Origin: an archaeon
GTDB taxonomy: Archaea > Thermoproteota > Nitrososphaeria > Nitrososphaerales > Gagatemarchaeaceae
Length of the DNA stretch: 64,000 bases
Direction: 5' to 3'
Assembly (NCBI GenBank): GCA_021786575.1
Contig: JAJYMY010000002.1
Location: 186,001-250,000 of the forward strand
Position numbers and translations under genes: made by a program. The stretch's first letter is position 1; each line of letters opens with the position of its first letter. Shown here one piece after another: positions 32,098 through 39,998 of this stretch. The notes under the pieces are model-generated. The model saw only the letters and a program-made list of their open reading frames with translations. It was not told where the DNA came from and made no database searches.

Positions 32098-34092
32098 TCA
32101 CTTCCCCTTGAACTCCGGCTTCCTCTTTCCAAGGAACGCCGATATCCCCTCCTTCAAGTCCTCTGTCCCGAAGAGAACCCCCGCCGCCATCTCCTCCATC
32201 TCCAGCCCCACGTCCGAAGGCACCTCAGCCCCCTTGTTGAGCAGCTTCTTTGCCAGCATGACCGCGATTGGAGCCTCGGATGACGCGAGCCCTCTCGCGT
32301 ACTCCACCGCCTTCCCATCGATGTCTCCGCTCTGGACGACCTGGTTCACTAGGCCCATCTCATACGCTCGCCTCCCGTTGACGCTCTCGCATGCGAGTAT
32401 CATCGACGAAGCGCGCGACAGTCCAACCAACCGCGAGAGCCTCTGCGTCCCGGACCACGCCGGCACCAGGCCGCGGGTCAGTTCGGGGAAGCGCAGCTCG
32501 ACGTCTTCCGTGGCCAGCCTGATGTCGCAAGACAGGGCAAGCTCTAGCCCTCCACCGAGGACGTACCCCTTCAGGACCGCTATCGTAAGCTTGGGAACCT
32601 CGCTCAGGCGCCTCATGGTCCGCTCTCCCTTCCTCGCGAACTCCATCATTCCCGCTGCGTTCGAGACGAACTTCGTCATCTCGAACCCCGCCGAGAAGAC
32701 AGGTCCCTCGCCGGTCACCACCACAGCCCTCACCCCAGGGTCGTTCCACAGTTCCGTCACTATACCGTCCAGCCCTTCTAAGACCTCGCCGTTGATCAGG
32801 TTCAGCCTGGGCCTTGCGATGACGACCCTGGCGACTCCACCCTCTAGCCTCTCCAGGCGAATAGCCTTCTCAGTTCCAGCCGAGGTCCCGCCACTTGCCG
32901 GCGCCGCCGAGGTCCTTTGCCCAGGTGCGGCGGTCAGCCTCCCCTCGATGGCGTCGCGGAGCTTCCCCTCGGCTATCGAGCGCGCGGGGGCGAATATTGA
33001 GCATCCGTACTTCGTCGACAGCTCTATGAGTTTCGCCTTGACCTCTGCGTTGCTAAGGTCCTTCGCGACTGAAATCGGCCCGAAGGGCCTGTTCATTCCC
33101 AGGACGACCCCCTTCTCTATGTCTTCGGGTCTCGCCACCCCCTCCTCTAGGAGCTTCACTGACTCGTTGATCTCGAGGGCGAAGATGTCCATGATCGAAA
33201 CCTTGTCGGTCCCCGCGACCTTCGGAATCTCTGCCTTCCCACTCGACCAGTCGTAGAACCCCCTACCGGTCTTCTTCCCAAGACGCCCCTCCTTCGCCAT
33301 CTTCGAGAAGGTCTCTCCCTTGCCATATTCTGGTGAGAGGGCGGAGGCGAAGTAAGCGAGCGAGTCTGCCCCTACGTCCACTCCTACGAAGTCGAGCAGC
33401 TCGTAGGGCCCCATGGGGAGACCCTGCCCCCTCGCGAACGTGTCAACCTCAGCGGGGCTGGCGACCCCCTTGTCGAGGAGGAGGCAGAAGAAGAGCGTGT
33501 CGGCTGCGTTTATCCTGTTGACTATGAACCCGGGAGAGTCCTTCAGGACCCTGACCGGGGTTCTGCCCAGCTTCGAGCAGGCGTCTATGACCTCCTGGAC
33601 GGCGGCCGGGTCGGTCTTCGCCCCAGGGATCACCTCGACCAGCTTCATCAACATGGGCGGGTTGAAGAAGTGCATTCCTACGGTCTTCTCCGGCCTGTCG
33701 GTCGCCTCAGCCAGGTCAGAGATCATTATGTTCGACGTGTTCGATGCGAAGATGGCTCCCGGAGGGGCGGACGCCGAGGCCTCACCGAGGACCCCCTTCT
33801 TCAGCTCTATAGACTCGGGGACCGCCTCCACTACAAGATCGGCCGCCGAGACTGCCTTCCCCAAGTCGCTGGAGTATGCTATCCTGGATTTCGCCTCCGC
33901 GGCCTGCCCTTCTGTTATCCTCCCTTTCTCGACCAGCTTCTCCAGGCTCGCGGCGATTCTTTCCTGTGCCCTCTCCAATGCTTGCGGGAACTTGTCCATC
34001 AGCGTCACGCTGTAGCCATTGACCGCGAAGAGCTCTGCGATTCCGTGGCCCATGTCTCCAGCCCCGATCACCGTCACTTTTTCGATGGCCAT
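32098..34092 (-). CDS. bifunctional 3-hydroxyacyl-CoA dehydrogenase / enoyl-CoA hydratase
   Basis: A 664-residue fusion. Residues 1-290 are the NAD-dependent dehydrogenase (VIGAGDMGHGIAELFA; HFFNPPMLMKLVEVI); about 300-385 the dimerisation domain (GVVLGMNRPFGP); about 410-664 a crotonase-fold hydratase with VVVTGEGPVFSAGFE and both catalytic Glu residues (GGGLELALSCD, RFPELTRGL). The order matches the archaeal crotonyl-CoA hydratase/3-hydroxybutyryl-CoA dehydrogenase known from Sulfolobales, which serves either beta-oxidation or the 3-hydroxypropionate/4-hydroxybutyrate cycle. Neighbouring racemase and SCP2 genes favour oxidation here. The ATG at 34092 has a GCCTTAAGCC box about 31 bp upstream. 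Confidence 0.92.
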   Translation of the reverse strand: MAIEKVTVIGAGDMGHGIAELFAVNGYSVTLMDKFPQALERAQERIAASLEKLVEKGRITEGQAAEAKSRIAYSSDLGKAVSAADLVVEAVPESIELKKGVLGEASASAPPGAIFASNTSNIMISDLAEATDRPEKTVGMHFFNPPMLMKLVEVIPGAKTDPAAVQEVIDACSKLGRTPVRVLKDSPGFIVNRINAADTLFFCLLLDKGVASPAEVDTFARGQGLPMGPYELLDFVGVDVGADSLAYFASALSPEYGKGETFSKMAKEGRLGKKTGRGFYDWSSGKAEIPKVAGTDKVSIMDIFALEINESVKLLEEGVARPEDIEKGVVLGMNRPFGPISVAKDLSNAEVKAKLIELSTKYGCSIFAPARSIAEGKLRDAIEGRLTAAPGQRTSAAPASGGTSAGTEKAIRLERLEGGVARVVIARPRLNLINGEVLEGLDGIVTELWNDPGVRAVVVTGEGPVFSAGFEMTKFVSNAAGMMEFARKGERTMRRLSEVPKLTIAVLKGYVLGGGLELALSCDIRLATEDVELRFPELTRGLVPAWSGTQRLSRLVGLSRASSMILACESVNGRRAYEMGLVNQVVQSGDIDGKAVEYARGLASSEAPIAVMLAKKLLNKGAEVPSDVGLEMEEMAAGVLFGTEDLKEGISAFLGKRKPEFKGK

Positions 34093-34118
34093 GCTCAGGT
34101 ACTTTGTTTGCGACTACT

Positions 34119-34128
34119 GGCTTAAGGC
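34119..34128 (-). promoter_or_regulatory. TATA-like box for the HAD/ECH-thiolase operon
   Basis: GCCTTAAGCC on the minus strand, itself nearly palindromic, is centred about 31 bp before the ATG at 34092. Confidence 0.45.
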
Positions 34129-34149
34129 TCTTTCCACTGGAAAGCAAGG

Positions 34150-34162
34150 TTACTAAAAGTAA
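34150..34162. promoter_or_regulatory. palindromic operator candidate between divergent acyl-CoA genes
   Basis: TTACT-AAA-AGTAA is a perfect 5+5 inverted repeat lying 2 bp upstream of the TATA-like element of the acyl-CoA dehydrogenase gene and 22 bp upstream of the box for the HAD/ECH operon, so a bound dimeric regulator could control both directions. Confidence 0.45.
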
Positions 34163-34164
34163 TC

Positions 34165-34175
34165 GCGTATATATG
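34165..34175 (+). promoter_or_regulatory. TATA-like box for the acyl-CoA dehydrogenase gene
   Basis: GCGTATATATG is centred about 28 bp before the ATG at 34198. Confidence 0.55.
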
Positions 34176-34197
34176 ACCGGGGCCGTACTCCTATCTA

Positions 34198-35391
34198 ATG
34201 AGCACCCTATCGCCCAGCCCGTCCGATTACGCGATTACGATTTCAGAGGAACAGGAGGCCTTCCGCCAGGCCGTCAGGGGGTTCGCCGAGAAGGAACTCG
34301 CGCCTGCCACCCAGCGGATTGACAGAGAGAACCAGATGGACATGGGGCTCGTCAAGAAGGCCGCCGCGCTCGGTCTCTTCGGTATCCCCTTCCCCGAGGA
34401 GTACGGGGGCGGGGGCGGGGACGACCTCTCACTGGTCTTGGCCACCGAGGAGATCGCCAGGTTCTCCGCGGCCTTCTCAGCTGTCGTCGGCGCCACCTAC
34501 CTTGTCTCTACCCCAATCTTCCTGTTCGGGACCGAGGAGCAAAAGAAGAGGTACCTCGTCCCCATTGCGAAGGGCGAGAAGATAGCCGCCCACGCGATGA
34601 CGGAGCCAGGCACAGGCTCTGACGTGGCCGCCATCTCGACCAGTGCCAGGAAGGAGGCGGACAAATACGTGATCAACGGGAAGAAGATGTTCATCACTAA
34701 CGGAGACAAAGCAGAGACTTTCCTGATCTTTGCCAGGACTAGCCCCATGGAGAGCGGCAAGAGGCACCACGGCATCACCGCGTTCATCGCAGAGAAGGGT
34801 ATGAAGGGGCTCAACGTCGGCCAGCGCACCGACGTCATCGGTTTAAGGGGGGACCAGCCGGTCGAGCTTGTTTTCGAAGACCTGGAGGTCCCCGAGGCTA
34901 ATGTGGTCGGCGAAGTCGGAAGGGGGGTGAGGATTGCTTTGACCTGCTACGACCACGGGCGGGTCGGGGTCGCGGCCCAGGGGACGGGCCTGGCCCAGGC
35001 GGCCCTCGAGGCGGCGCTGAACTACTCGACCCAAAGGCAGACCTTCGACAACTACCTCCTGAGCTACCAGCAGGTCCAGTTCAAGATAGCCGAGATGACG
35101 GCTGCAGTTCACACCGCCCGGCTCCTCACCTATTGGGCGGCCACGCTGACGAAGAAGGGGAAGGACTTCATCAAGGCGTCGTCCATAGCAAAGATCACGG
35201 CCACGGAGGCCGCCGAGAGGAACGCCCACATGGCGATGCTTATCATGGGGGCGTACGGGGTCTCGACCGACAGCCAGGTGGAGAGGATGCTCAGGGACTC
35301 TCAGATAATCAAGACCTATGAGGGGACGAACGACATCCAGAGACTCACCATAATGAAAGAAGTGGCAAAAGAGATGGGCGTGCTGGGTTGA
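34198..35391 (+). CDS. acyl-CoA dehydrogenase
   Basis: A 397-residue flavoprotein with the full ACAD layout: helical N-domain (FPEEYGGGGGDDLSLVLATEEIAR), the FAD-contacting AMTEPGTGSDVAAI near residue 132 and KMFITNGDKA near 162, and a C-terminal helical domain. The catalytic Glu lies in KTYEGTNDIQR near residue 375. It makes trans-2-enoyl-CoA, the first step of beta-oxidation, with electrons passing to ETF (not seen here). It is divergent from the HAD/ECH-thiolase operon and 52 bp upstream of the SCPx-like thiolase. Confidence 0.93.
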   Translation: MSTLSPSPSDYAITISEEQEAFRQAVRGFAEKELAPATQRIDRENQMDMGLVKKAAALGLFGIPFPEEYGGGGGDDLSLVLATEEIARFSAAFSAVVGATYLVSTPIFLFGTEEQKKRYLVPIAKGEKIAAHAMTEPGTGSDVAAISTSARKEADKYVINGKKMFITNGDKAETFLIFARTSPMESGKRHHGITAFIAEKGMKGLNVGQRTDVIGLRGDQPVELVFEDLEVPEANVVGEVGRGVRIALTCYDHGRVGVAAQGTGLAQAALEAALNYSTQRQTFDNYLLSYQQVQFKIAEMTAAVHTARLLTYWAATLTKKGKDFIKASSIAKITATEAAERNAHMAMLIMGAYGVSTDSQVERMLRDSQIIKTYEGTNDIQRLTIMKEVAKEMGVLG

Positions 35392-35443
35392 GGGCCGGCA
35401 AAGGGGAGAAAGTCCTCCCGGCCGACGCCAGGGCGCACCGGCG

Positions 35444-36604
35444 ATGACCAGGGTCGCGGTTGTGGGCGTCGGCCACAGCCGCTTCGGGAGGCGGACCGAC
35501 GTCAACATAGGCGAGCTCGCATTCGAGTCCATCAAGCAGGCCGTCGAAGACGCGGGGGTCGACCGGAAGGACATCGGCAACGTCGTGGTAGGGAGCGCCG
35601 GGGGTTGGTATGAGGAATCTCTCCCAGCGGTCGTGGTTGGCGAGTACGCGGGCCTGACGGGGGCGGGGACAATGAGGGTTGAGGCTGCCTGCGCCAGCGG
35701 GAGCGCGGCCGTGAAGGCAGCCTATAACAGCATAGTCAGCGGCGAGACGGACGTCGCCATGGCCGTCGGGGTGGAGAAGATGACGGAAGTCGATACGCCG
35801 ACGTCCATCGAGCTCATCGGGAGGGCCGGCTCCTACACCTGGGAGTTCGAGAACTATGGGATGACATTCCCTGCCTATTACGCGCTCTACGCCGTAGCTC
35901 ACATGAACAAGTTCGGGACCACTCAGGAGGACCTGTCGAGGGTATCCGTGAAGGCGCACCGCTACGGTGCCATGAACCCCCTGGCGCAGTTCCAGAAGGA
36001 AATCACGCTCGAAAAGGCGCTGGGCTCCCAGATGGTGGCCTGGCCACTGAAGCTCTACGACGCCTGTCCTCTGTCTGACGGGTCGGCTGCTGTGGTCCTC
36101 GCCTCCGAGGAGGTGGCCAGGAAGCTGACGGACACCCCGGTCTGGATAAAGGGCGTGGGCTACTCGTCCGACACCGCGAACTTAAGCAGGAGGGATGGAT
36201 ACGTAGGGCTCCGCGCGGCCGTCAACGCATCGACGATGGCATACGCGATGGCGAAGGTCTCGCCAGAGGAAATGGACGTCGCCACCGCCCACGACTGTTT
36301 CACAATAGCTGAGCTGATGGCTTACGAAGACCTGGGTTTCTGCAAGAAGGGGGAGGGGGCGAAGATGATCAGAGAAGGTCAGACCGAGCTCGGCGGCAAG
36401 ATTCCGGTCAACTTGGACGGGGGCCTGAAGGCAAAGGGGCACCCAATCGGAGCGACGGGCGTATCCATGGCGGTCGAGATAACAAAGCAGCTAAGGGGGG
36501 AGGCGGGGAGGCGCCAGGCCCCCATCCGGAGAGGGCTGGGGCTTACCCATAACATAGGCGGGACCGGACACTACGCCTACGTGACAGTCTATTCGAGGGA
36601 CTGA
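35444..36604 (+). CDS. SCPx/archaeal ACAT-type thiolase
   Basis: A 386-residue thiolase-superfamily protein. Nucleophile Cys83 sits in EAACASGSAAV; AHDCFTIAELMAYEDLGFC, KGHPIGATGVSM (His) and THNIGGTGHYAYV follow. The last motif lacks the second Cys of classical thiolases, as in SCPx-type and archaeal acetyl-CoA acetyltransferases that work with a DUF35 partner. Here the DUF35 gene follows 3 bp later. Two roles are possible: acetoacetyl-CoA formation for the mevalonate pathway, or cleavage of branched 3-ketoacyl-CoA. No HMG-CoA synthase gene is adjacent, and beta-oxidation genes flank it, so the second is favoured but not proven. Confidence 0.85.
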   Translation: MTRVAVVGVGHSRFGRRTDVNIGELAFESIKQAVEDAGVDRKDIGNVVVGSAGGWYEESLPAVVVGEYAGLTGAGTMRVEAACASGSAAVKAAYNSIVSGETDVAMAVGVEKMTEVDTPTSIELIGRAGSYTWEFENYGMTFPAYYALYAVAHMNKFGTTQEDLSRVSVKAHRYGAMNPLAQFQKEITLEKALGSQMVAWPLKLYDACPLSDGSAAVVLASEEVARKLTDTPVWIKGVGYSSDTANLSRRDGYVGLRAAVNASTMAYAMAKVSPEEMDVATAHDCFTIAELMAYEDLGFCKKGEGAKMIREGQTELGGKIPVNLDGGLKAKGHPIGATGVSMAVEITKQLRGEAGRRQAPIRRGLGLTHNIGGTGHYAYVTVYSRD

Positions 36605-36607
36605 GAG

Positions 36608-37039
36608 ATGTCAGAGGCCCCGGCGCTACACTCGAGGAGGCCCCTCACCTTGAGGTTCAACATCCCCATCTCCAGGACACGCGAGTTCTGGGATTCGCTC
36701 AGGGGAGGGAAGTTCGTCACGACGAAGTGCACGAGCTGTGGGAAGGTGACCTTCCCGCCGCAGTCAGACTGTCCCGAGTGCATGGGGAGCGGGTTCGACT
36801 GGGTCGACCTCGGTCGGGACGCCACCCTGGTGACCTTCACCCAGGCCATGGTTACCCCTGCGAGCTTCTCGGCGGAGGGCTCATACACGATAGCCATAGC
36901 GGAGCTCGGAGGGGGGATCAGAGTGCTCGCCTGGTTGGAGGGGGTCAGGGCAGAAGATGCCTCTCCCGGGATGAAACTGAGGGTGGAGGCGAGGGTCAGC
37001 GCGGACGGGAGCCCATACTACGTCTTCGTCAAAGCCTAG
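36608..37039 (+). CDS. DUF35 Zn-ribbon OB-fold acyl-CoA-binding protein
   Basis: A 143-residue protein with an N-terminal zinc ribbon (CTSCG near residue 41 and CPEC near 54) and a C-terminal OB fold (DATLVTFTQAMVTPASF; YTIAIAELGGGIRVLAWLEG). Proteins of this family bridge thiolase and HMG-CoA synthase and bind CoA so that acetoacetyl-CoA is passed on directly. It directly follows the SCPx-like thiolase and is probably its partner. Its stop shares CTAG (37036-37039) with the converging SCP2 gene. Confidence 0.9.
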   Translation: MSEAPALHSRRPLTLRFNIPISRTREFWDSLRGGKFVTTKCTSCGKVTFPPQSDCPECMGSGFDWVDLGRDATLVTFTQAMVTPASFSAEGSYTIAIAELGGGIRVLAWLEGVRAEDASPGMKLRVEARVSADGSPYYVFVKA

Positions 37040-37413
37040 AACTCTTTCGGGACGTCCTTCATGACGTCCGCCACCCTGGCGAGCCTGTCCCTGTACATGA
37101 TTATCTTTGGGAGCGATCCTTTGAACCTCAGCTGGCCCTTCAGGACGGCCGACTGGATGTCTGTCTCTCCTTTCGCCACCTTGCACCAGGCATCGTACGT
37201 GCCGTCAAAAGAGAACTCGGCGGAAGCGCCCTGTTCAGCTTTCTGGAACGAAGTCACGCCGTTCTCGACGGTCATCAGGAAGTTCTGGCCTGTGTCTGTA
37301 ACGTTGAAGGCCACACTCGTCTTGAATCCCTTCGTCGTCTCCGCCCACCTTGGGTCGGCAGCAAGCGAAGACTGCACTTGAGAGACATATTCATCGCTCA
37401 TGAACTTGGCCAT
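37036..37413 (-). CDS. SCP2 sterol/lipid carrier-domain protein
   Basis: A 125-residue single SCP2 domain. Seen are a basic N-terminal helix, FKTSVAFNVTDTGQNFLMTVENG, a middle strand AEFSFDGTYDAWCKVAKGE, and the C-terminal VLKGQLRFKGSLPKI typical of the family, which binds fatty acyl-CoA or other long-chain lipids in a hydrophobic tunnel. The ATG at 37413 is preferred over the first start at 37428; it overlaps the pop5 gene by 23 bp. Its place beside thiolase and DUF35 suggests delivery of acyl chains to the oxidation enzymes. Confidence 0.86.
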   Translation of the reverse strand: MAKFMSDEYVSQVQSSLAADPRWAETTKGFKTSVAFNVTDTGQNFLMTVENGVTSFQKAEQGASAEFSFDGTYDAWCKVAKGETDIQSAVLKGQLRFKGSLPKIIMYRDRLARVADVMKDVPKEF

Positions 37414-37720
37414 CGGTGACCGCCTCACGGGCTCGCCTTTTGAGGTTACCTACGGCGCCTGATGTGAGGACCGGGACGAGCCTCCTCCCCCCGGGCACGC
37501 TTACCCCACCCGCCTCCCTCATGCGCCGCGCGACCTCGAACGTAGTCTTGACTATTACCGCCCGCGGGTTCCCGTCTACCAATATGACCTTCAGGTCGCC
37601 GAACTCGCCCCACAGGGATTTCGCTCCAAGCTCTGCCTCCGAGAGGGCTCCATCGGCCATCAGCAGCAGATACCTCTTGGGCGTATCAGCTCCGCCCCAG
37701 TTCCATGGCGTAGAGCTCAA
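37391..37720 (-). CDS. RNase P protein component Pop5 (Rpp14/Pop5 family)
   Basis: A 109-residue protein. KRYLLLMADG near residue 15 and VILVDGNPRAVIVKTTFEVARRMREAGG match Pop5, followed by VPVLTSGAVGNLKRRA near the end. Pop5 with Rpp30 activates the catalytic RNA of archaeal RNase P for tRNA 5' maturation. It starts at a TTG (37720) inside the 3' end of the upstream RNA-binding protein gene (35-bp overlap). No alternative start lies before the conserved KRYLLL. The gene pair fits a conserved archaeal RNA-processing cluster. Confidence 0.8.
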   Translation of the reverse strand: MSSTPWNWGGADTPKRYLLLMADGALSEAELGAKSLWGEFGDLKVILVDGNPRAVIVKTTFEVARRMREAGGVSVPGGRRLVPVLTSGAVGNLKRRAREAVTDGQVHER

Positions 37721-38117
37721 ACGCCCCTCCTTTCAGCCCGTAGAGCCTCGGCTTAACCTTCACCCTGACGGCGTCCTTCGTCCCCAACTCGGGGGAACCG
37801 GAGATAAGACTCTGTTTATCCAGACGGAGATATAGCGCCGAGTGCTCGTCGATGTGCGCCCGAAGATCCATGACCGCCCCCCTCCGGACATCGAGGGGGA
37901 GCGAAGCAATGACATGCCTGAACGCCGACGCGGCCGCTTCCCCGGTCATGTGCGCTCTGGCCTTTATGATCTGGTTCCCAAAATGCCCCTCAAGGACATC
38001 CCGCTCGAAACTAGGGGTCATGCCCAGGAGACTCTTTACCGCTTCCTCAACCTTACGCTCGTCCTCCGTCGCATGTATCAGGTATGTGACTTCGACGGAA
38101 GTTATGGGGGGCTTCAA
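37686..38117 (-). CDS. archaeal RNA-binding protein linked to exosome/RNase P genes
   Basis: A 143-residue protein beginning MKPPITSVEVTYLIHATEDE from a TTG at 38117. It matches the small RNA-binding family found beside exosome and RNase P genes in archaea (EGHFGNQIIKARAHMTGEAA near residue 45, then LDKQSLISGSPELG). The longer frame to 38252 is rejected: its N-terminal 45 residues are Pro/Gly/Arg-rich, while GAGGAAG directly precedes the TTG at 38117 and CTTATACG lies about 28 bp upstream (38141-38149). Confidence 0.72.
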   Translation of the reverse strand: MKPPITSVEVTYLIHATEDERKVEEAVKSLLGMTPSFERDVLEGHFGNQIIKARAHMTGEAAASAFRHVIASLPLDVRRGAVMDLRAHIDEHSALYLRLDKQSLISGSPELGTKDAVRVKVKPRLYGLKGGAFELYAMELGRS

Positions 38118-38435
38118 CTTCCTCCCCGGAGCGGCCGGCTCGTATAAGTTCGAAGGGCCCCGCGGGGGGTTTCCGGTCCCTCCAAGCGGGCGTCCGTGCG
38201 CGCTTAAGCTACGAATGGCGTGCCTGTCCATCCTTGCCACGCCTCGCGTCATGGGTATGGTGCGCTCTCGTTCGTTCCAGCGGCCTTCTCCCTCTTCCGC
38301 TGCGATGCCGCGCAGAGCCGGCTGCCGCGTGGCCGCGTTAAGCAGGCGTCTAGGCCCAGGCTGTCTAAGCCTCCGGCAGTAGGGCGCGTCGCACGCGGGA
38401 GACTCCTCCGACCCGCCCGGCCCCCTTTCTGAGGG

Positions 38436-38999
38436 GTGGGAGTCAATGTTAACTACGCCCAGCCCAGCGCTCTAGGCGTGCCGAGCAAGCTGACCGTGGA
38501 GGACGTCCTGTCAGACGAACTGAAGAGAGAGATGAACCTAGACACCAACACCTTCGCGGTCTTGGACGACTGGGACTCCGTCATGAACAGCGTCTATCAG
38601 ATACCCATAGAGTACGCGGGCTACACTAAGAAAGTGAGTGACATGAAGCTGCTCAGAGAGATGATAGACACCCTGGCCTCGGCCGAGTTCGACCATGTAA
38701 AGAGGAGCGAAAGCAGGAAGAAGCAGCTGGCGCAGTTCACCAAGACCCTGAGCATGTACTACAACGTGGTGTTCACGAAGGGTGGGAAGAAGACGGGCTA
38801 CGGGGCCCTGATCCACTTCCCAAAGCTGAAGTCGAATCCGGACCGCAGCGGGGGGATCGTCCTCGCAGCCAAAATCGTGTTCGAAGGAGGGAGACACGTG
38901 ACCACGTTCGAGAGAGGGAAGTTCGAGGACTTCTTGGTCGAGGTAAAGCCATACGTCAACCTGCTGGGCGACCTCTACCGCCAGACCCGCAAGATGTAG
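38436..38999 (+). CDS. hypothetical protein, 187 aa
   Basis: I do not recognise this protein. It is soluble and mixed alpha/beta, with acidic first half (EDVLSDELKREMNLDTNTF) and a basic middle (KRSESRKKQLAQFTKTLSMYYNVVFTKGGKKTG). It ends LGDLYRQTRKM, 6 bp before kae1, so it probably shares a transcript with the KEOPS genes. The GTG at 38436 is the first start; GTG codons further in are possible. The 318 bp before it (38118-38435) hold no other supported feature beyond the promoter of the divergent gene. Confidence 0.65.
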   Translation: MGVNVNYAQPSALGVPSKLTVEDVLSDELKREMNLDTNTFAVLDDWDSVMNSVYQIPIEYAGYTKKVSDMKLLREMIDTLASAEFDHVKRSESRKKQLAQFTKTLSMYYNVVFTKGGKKTGYGALIHFPKLKSNPDRSGGIVLAAKIVFEGGRHVTTFERGKFEDFLVEVKPYVNLLGDLYRQTRKM

Positions 39000-39005
39000 T
39001 CAGAA

Positions 39006-39998
39006 ATGAATCGACTAATCCTTGGCGTGGAGAGCACCGCCCACACTTTCTCTGCGTCTGTGGTCTCCACCGACGGTAAGATACTCTCCAACGTGAAGTC
39101 GGTCTACAAAGCCCCCGAAGGGAGCGGGATTCATCCCTTCGAGGCTTCACAGAGCCATCTGACCGCCGCGCCGTCTGTGCTGGAGGGTGCCATCCGCTCC
39201 TCGGGCGCGGAAGTGAGCGAAATCTCCGCAGTAGCCTACGCAATGGGCCCAGGCCTGGGTCCGTGCCTCCGCGTGGGCGCCGTGACCGCCAGGACCCTGG
39301 CCGTCTCACTGGGTGTCCCCCTCGTCCCGGTCAACCACGCGGTGGGTCATATAGAGCTTGGGTGCCTCCTGACGGGCGCCAGGGACCCAGTGGTCCTCTT
39401 GGTCTCGGGGGGGCACACCATGATCATCGCGTTCTCAGGAGGGAGGTGGCGGATCCTAGGCGAGTCCCTCGATCTCACCCTCGGGCAGCTCTTGGACCAG
39501 TTCGGCCGCCACCACGGCCTTGCCTCTCCATGCGGCCGCGCAATCGAAGACGCGGCGTCGAGGTCATCCACTTACCTCAGGCTCCCCTATTCGGTGAAGG
39601 GGAATGATGTCTCCTTCTCGGGGCTCCTGACGGCGTCGAAGACGTTGTTGGACCGCGGAGCATCTTTCGAGGAAGTCTCCTATTCCCTGCAAGAGACCTC
39701 GTTTTCGATGGTTGCAGAGGTCACGGAGAGGGCGTTGGCCTTCACGGGGAAGGAGGAGGTAATGATAGTAGGGGGAGTGGCTGCGAACAGGCGCCTTTCG
39801 CAGATGATGTCGGCCATGGCCGATCGGCACTCGGCCAGGGTCCTGGCGGTCCCGCTCGAATACAGCGGCGACTGTGGGGCGCAGATCGCTTGGACGGGGG
39901 CCCTGGCCCACGGGTGCGGCTTGGAAGTCCCAGTCCCCGAATCGTCGGTCAGGCAGTCATGGAGGCTCGATACGGTTGACATCCCCTGGCGAAACTGA
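39006..39998 (+). CDS. kae1: KEOPS subunit Kae1 (tRNA t6A synthesis)
   Basis: A 330-residue ASKHA-fold protein. GVESTAHTFSASVV binds phosphate; VNHAVGHIELG (HxxxH) near residue 107 binds metal; SGGHTMIIAF near 134 and GGVAANRRLSQMM near 257 are the other Kae1/TsaD blocks. It transfers the threonylcarbamoyl group to A37 of ANN-decoding tRNAs. It overlaps bud32 by 23 bp, a very common archaeal pair (fused in some species). The ATG at 39006 lies 6 bp after the upstream gene. Confidence 0.95.
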   Translation: MNRLILGVESTAHTFSASVVSTDGKILSNVKSVYKAPEGSGIHPFEASQSHLTAAPSVLEGAIRSSGAEVSEISAVAYAMGPGLGPCLRVGAVTARTLAVSLGVPLVPVNHAVGHIELGCLLTGARDPVVLLVSGGHTMIIAFSGGRWRILGESLDLTLGQLLDQFGRHHGLASPCGRAIEDAASRSSTYLRLPYSVKGNDVSFSGLLTASKTLLDRGASFEEVSYSLQETSFSMVAEVTERALAFTGKEEVMIVGGVAANRRLSQMMSAMADRHSARVLAVPLEYSGDCGAQIAWTGALAHGCGLEVPVPESSVRQSWRLDTVDIPWRN

